A stretch of DNA of 64,000 nucleotides, taken from NCBI GenBank assembly GCA_017860295.1, contig JAFNAS010000013.1, positions 1 through 64,000 on the forward strand, given 5' to 3'. The notes under the pieces were generated by a model. It saw only the letters and a program-made list of their open reading frames with translations. It was not told the origin of the DNA and did no database searches. The translations under genes and the position numbers were made by a program. The stretch is from Bacteroidota bacterium. GTDB lineage: Bacteria > Bacteroidota > Bacteroidia > Bacteroidales > Paludibacteraceae. Of the stretch, positions 60,539 to 64,000 are shown one piece after another (the first letter of the stretch is position 1; every line of letters begins with the position of its first letter).

Positions 60539-61223
60539 AGTATTAATGTTGATTCTTATAATTTTATTAGGTTCATGTCATGACTCTAATGAAAATCAGT
60601 ATAAAAAATTATTTCAATTGAAGGAATACCAAATAAGTATGCAAGTAAATAGCAAAGAAACTTATTTTAAAATTTATCATTCAATAGTTGATAGTATTTC
60701 AAGTTGGAAAAAGAATGGATTATATAGTTGGCATAATTTTGAAATCAATACCAATTCAAAAATTGATTCATTGTTGTGTTTTAATAAGATAGGTGATAAG
60801 TTAGTTACAAGTACTTTAGAACGTAATAAAGACAATGTTATTGATGGATTGACATTTCTTTATGGAGTTAAGATCAGAGAAAAATGGTTTTTCTTCGAAG
60901 GAGCGCATATTGTTCTTCCCCGTAAAAATTATACGAAAGACATCCACACGCCCTTGCCTTTTGCCAAACTGCATGAAATTGCCATGAAGGAGGTATTCAG
61001 CGGGTATCTGATAGAAAAGAAAATAAAAAAAGATATGGGGTGGTGGAAAAACATCTTTGCCCCGGAGTATAATTATTCTTATGAGATTAATGATAAATGG
61101 TTTGATGATCATTTTAAAACCAGTTGGGGATATTATAAGAATGACAAATTTATAACTCCATCAACTCAGAGAGAATGGGATAGTTTATATATAGATAAGG
61201 CGTTATCGGTGTGGAGAAAATAA
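60522..61223 (+). CDS. Lipoprotein, putative immunity protein
   Basis: MLNRGKVLMLILIILLGSCHDS lipobox; ATG overlaps the end of the upstream ORF by 17 nt. Confidence 0.65.
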   Translation: MLNRGKVLMLILIILLGSCHDSNENQYKKLFQLKEYQISMQVNSKETYFKIYHSIVDSISSWKKNGLYSWHNFEINTNSKIDSLLCFNKIGDKLVTSTLERNKDNVIDGLTFLYGVKIREKWFFFEGAHIVLPRKNYTKDIHTPLPFAKLHEIAMKEVFSGYLIEKKIKKDMGWWKNIFAPEYNYSYEINDKWFDDHFKTSWGYYKNDKFITPSTQREWDSLYIDKALSVWRK

Positions 61224-61254
61224 CTCCCGCATTCTATGATAAAAAGCAAGACTT

Positions 61255-61336
61255 TCCCGTCCCGTCGGATTTGCAATCCGACGACGGAATGGAGTATAGG
61301 GATATGTTATCCCGAAAACACGAAACACGATAGAAT
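61255..61336 (+). repeat. REP-like palindrome family 1, copy 1
   Basis: CCCGTCCCGTCGGATTTGCAATCCGACGACGGAATGGAGTATAGGGATATGTTATCCCGAAAACACGAAACACGATAGAATA. Confidence 0.88.
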
Positions 61337-61339
61337 ACA

Positions 61340-61882
61340 ATGAACATTCAACATAGAATTAACGGAAAGGTTTATTTTGTCACAACAACCGTTGTTGACT
61401 GGATGGATATTTTTACAAGACCTGTGTATAAGCATGTCATACTGGAATCATAGATCTACTGCATCGAGAACAAAGGAATGGAGATATACGCGTGGGTACT
61501 AATGACCAATCATTTGCATTGTCTCATTGGTGTTACCGGATAACACTCAGTATCCGACATCATGCGGGATCTCAAGAAGTATACCAGCAAGAAATTAATA
61601 CACACGATACAGCATGAGCCAACCGAAAGCCGCCGGGAATGGATGCTTGATAAATTTGAATTTAGCGGTCGCAATGATAAAAAAATAAAGAATTGTAGAT
61701 TCTGGCAAGAGGGAACAGACATACAAGAAGTATTTCTAAATGATTATTTCGAACAAAAAATGGAGTATATACACAACAACCCGGTAAAAGCGGAAATCGT
61801 AACATTGCCTCATGAGTACCGCTACAGTTCGGCTATTGACTATGCCGGAGGCAAAGGACTTATCCCGGTAGTAGTGGTATGA
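61340..61882 (+). pseudogene. RAYT/Y1 (IS200-like) transposase with two in-frame stops
   Basis: MNIQHRINGKVYFVTTTVVDWMDIFTRPVYKHVILES*...WVLMTNHLHCLIGVTG*...MEYIHNNPVKAEIVTLPHEYRYSSAIDYAGGKG; TAG 61451, TAA 61541. Confidence 0.88.
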
Positions 61883-61898
61883 ATTTATCGGATTGCAA

Positions 61899-61947
61899 AT
61901 CCTTATACCCGGTTCCGTCGTCGGATTGCAAATCCGACGGGACGGGG
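61899..61947 (-). repeat. REP-like palindrome family 1, copy 2 (inverted)
   Basis: TTCCGTCGTCGGATTGCAAATCCGACGGGACGGG is the reverse complement of copy 1. Confidence 0.88.
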
Positions 61948-61949
61948 AA

Positions 61950-62081
61950 GGAACAACAATATGGAGAGGACAAACTGCTGACAACAAATGGGGTATTGGA
62001 GGAGGAACTCAGATACAAGTGGATAATTTTACGAAAATTGAAGGAAACAGAGATTGGTTCCAATCTTTAGAAGATTTATAA
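61950..62081 (+). pseudogene. C-terminal remnant of a polymorphic-toxin-like protein
   Basis: Translation GTTIWRGQTADNKWGIGGGTQIQVDNFTKIEGNRDWFQSLEDL*; GGGTQI-type tail; no full-length CDS upstream. Confidence 0.45.
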
Positions 62082-62084
62082 GCT

Positions 62085-62450
62085 ATGATACAAGTAATTA
62101 TTGATGATTATAATAAATTAAAAATAAATTCTCATAAAATCACATTTCCCAAGAGGATAAGACAATTTGTAATTTATAATGAATTTGTTGTGATATTAGT
62201 AGAATCTAAAAAAAATGACCCTGAATATGGAGTTGATTTATCTGGGGGAAATATTTTTTTCGCTAATGATAAAGGAATTTTTTGGCAATATCCAACACCC
62301 GGCTTTATGTCAAATATTTGGAAAATCAACGAAAATATATTGGGCATGTATGATGGACAATCGGATCTGTGGTTAGATGTCAATAAGAAAGAAATTGTCA
62401 GAGCAATTTGGAATCCGTGGGGTTTTGATAATCCGGAAAAGTATAAATAA
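62085..62450 (+). CDS. Small hypothetical protein, putative orphan immunity protein
   Basis: 121 aa ORF 3 nt after the toxin-tail stop codon. Confidence 0.5.
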   Translation: MIQVIIDDYNKLKINSHKITFPKRIRQFVIYNEFVVILVESKKNDPEYGVDLSGGNIFFANDKGIFWQYPTPGFMSNIWKINENILGMYDGQSDLWLDVNKKEIVRAIWNPWGFDNPEKYK

Positions 62451-62463
62451 TATAGGGGTAGCT

Positions 62464-62567
62464 CCCGTCCCGTCGGATTTAGCTATCGCTGATTGTTAAT
62501 TGCAATCCGACGACGGAATGGAGTATAGGGATATGTTATCCCGAAAACACGAAACACGATAGAATAC
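62464..62567 (+). repeat. REP-like palindrome family 1, copy 3 (21-nt loop insertion)
   Basis: Same as copy 1 but with AGCTATCGCTGATTGTTAATT in the hairpin loop. Confidence 0.88.
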
Positions 62568-62614
62568 CTCGGTTGCCGCACGATTAGCGCAGCGTATCGT
62601 GTGGCCAAACCATA
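62566..62614 (-). repeat. Palindromic repeat family 2, copy 2 (inverted)
   Basis: Reverse complement GGCCACACGATACGCTGCGCTAATCGTGCGGCAACCGAGG. Confidence 0.85.
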
Positions 62615-62648
62615 CGGTAGAGCAACCTTAAAAGTAAAAAGCATACCA

Positions 62649-63203
62649 ATGAGTCGTAATTACAAATTTTACAATCCCAAAGGAGTCTATTTCATCAGTT
62701 TTGCTGTGGTGGGATGGTTAGATGTTTTTACGCGCAACGAGTACAAAAATATTGTTATAGATAGTCTTGCCTATTGCCAAAAGAACAAAGGATTGGAAAT
62801 ATTTGCATGGTGCATTATGACAAATCATGTGCATCTTATTTTTAGAAGTATTGGAGAGCGGGCTCCTGAAGGCATTGTGGGCGATTTCAAGCGATTTACA
62901 AGTAAAGCTATTGTCAAGACCATAACAGATAATCAACAAGAGAGTAGGAAAGAGTTTTTACTGAATGAATTTGAAAAGGCCGCACAAGCATCTTCCAATG
63001 TCATGAAGTATCAATTTTGGAGGCATGACAATAAACCGATAGAATTATGGAGCAATAAGGTTATTGCTGAAAAAATCAACTATATCCACAATAATCCGGT
63101 AGAAGAAGGGTATGTTTTCAGACCCGAAGATTATTTATATAGTAGTGCTGTCGATTATGCCGGAGGCAAAGGTATACTGGATGATGTAATAGTAACCAAG
63201 TAA
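62649..63203 (+). CDS. RAYT (REP-associated tyrosine transposase), intact
   Basis: MSRNYKFYNPKGVYFISFAVVGWLDVFTRNEYKNIVID...WCIMTNHVHLIFR...INYIHNNPVEEGYVFRPEDYLYSSAVDYAGGKG; ORF-track start 62601. Confidence 0.9.
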   Translation: MSRNYKFYNPKGVYFISFAVVGWLDVFTRNEYKNIVIDSLAYCQKNKGLEIFAWCIMTNHVHLIFRSIGERAPEGIVGDFKRFTSKAIVKTITDNQQESRKEFLLNEFEKAAQASSNVMKYQFWRHDNKPIELWSNKVIAEKINYIHNNPVEEGYVFRPEDYLYSSAVDYAGGKGILDDVIVTK

Positions 63204-63230
63204 TAAAAGTCTGATGGTTACCATTAGTTT

Positions 63231-63400
63231 TGCTTTCGGGTTTCCAAAATCAGCAATGTATGGCATGGCCACACGATACGCTACGCTAATCGTGCGGCAG
63301 CAGAGGTTGGAGCATGGTGACGGTGATTGTTTGCTCGCGGGGTTCTATAGTCACACGCTGCGCTGCACTAATTGTGTGGTAGCAGGGGAACCCATGCGGT
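63231..63400 (+). repeat. Palindromic repeat family 2, copies 3 and 4 (second degenerate)
   Basis: 63231-63308 matches 59571-59655; 63345-63390 TAGTCACACGCTGCGCTGCACTAATTGTGTGGTAGCAGGGG. Confidence 0.8.
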
Positions 63401-63579
63401 GAAGAAAAAATACTGGAATCGCTAAAGAGCTAAAGCAAGATATTCCGTTATTCAAATAGCCAGAAGATAGCAAGGCACATCATTCAAATATTCGGATATG
63501 TTACTATTTTCTATAGCATATACAAATGTTTATTTCATAAAAAAGACGTTAGCCGCAACCCAGTAAGATCGCAGATTGT

Positions 63580-64000
63580 ATGCATAAATATGATTTAAAT
63601 AGAGTCGAATACTACTCAAAAGAAGATATGGCAGGTGGATATCATTTGTCAAAGGGTGAACATATTTTGAGAAATGAGACCAAGTCAAATTATGAAGATA
63701 TTAATGACGTATTAGAACTTTACAACATTAGAAAATACCTTGATAATGAATTGTATTTAAAAAATTGGTCTCAAGAAGACATTAATGGTTTCAAACAAAA
63801 AGCAATCGAGTATGGCAAGATCGTAGGTCAATTCATGGCAAAGATAAATGATAGTAATATAATCTTTTATTATGAACAACTTTTACATGGATATCTCAAT
63901 TCATTCTGGGAGCTATTGGATAATCAAAAAATATTTAAGCACATATCCGCAGAGAACTTCAAATTAATATTAAAAGATAGTCCACATGAAATAATAAATA
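63580..64000 (+). CDS. 5' end of an unknown protein running off the window
   Basis: Open frame from ATG 63580 to the end: MHKYDLNRVEYYSKEDMAGGYHLSKGEHILRNETKSNYEDINDVLELYNIRKYL... Confidence 0.65.
   Translation, partial: MHKYDLNRVEYYSKEDMAGGYHLSKGEHILRNETKSNYEDINDVLELYNIRKYLDNELYLKNWSQEDINGFKQKAIEYGKIVGQFMAKINDSNIIFYYEQLLHGYLNSFWELLDNQKIFKHISAENFKLILKDSPHEIIN

Noticed and set aside
63400-63475. Possible toxin-tail fragment TGIAKELKQDIPLFK* before the last ORF
   Set aside because: Too short and without diagnostic motif to support.

Overview
The window is a 64 kb Bacteroidetes-type chromosomal segment, probably Bacteroidales. Supporting signs are T9SS sorting domains, TAnnTTTG promoters and the gene families present. 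The centre (about 18.85-36.6 kb, + strand) is a molybdenum plus nitrogen-fixation supercluster: ModE-like regulator, an outer-membrane porin, modABC, nifH-nifI1-nifI2-nifD-nifK-nifE-nifN-(small ORF)-nifB-2Fe2S ferredoxin-nifV, a NifA-like activator and a GNAT acetyltransferase. Two sigma-54-like sites (TGGCACGTNNNTTTGN) precede the ModE gene and nifH. Flanking genes are mostly housekeeping or metabolic: CYTH protein, a giant T9SS-secreted protein, rpmE, a polyferredoxin, a radical-SAM/DNA-metabolism pair, acyl-CoA ligase, leuB, mgsA, tatC, hexuronate catabolism, rhaD, lpdA, MATE, arginine decarboxylase and fabD. The right end (59-64 kb) is an accessory region with orphan toxin/immunity-like genes, one decayed and one intact RAYT (REP-associated transposase), and two families of palindromic repeats. 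The most unusual non-gene structures are two short-hairpin arrays with strict periods. One has 12 consecutive 21-bp units (59053-59304). The other has six palindromes spaced exactly 41 bp apart (13183-13402). Both lie just upstream of a minus-strand TATCTTTGC promoter-like motif. All calls come from reading the sequence and the supplied ORF track; no database search was run.
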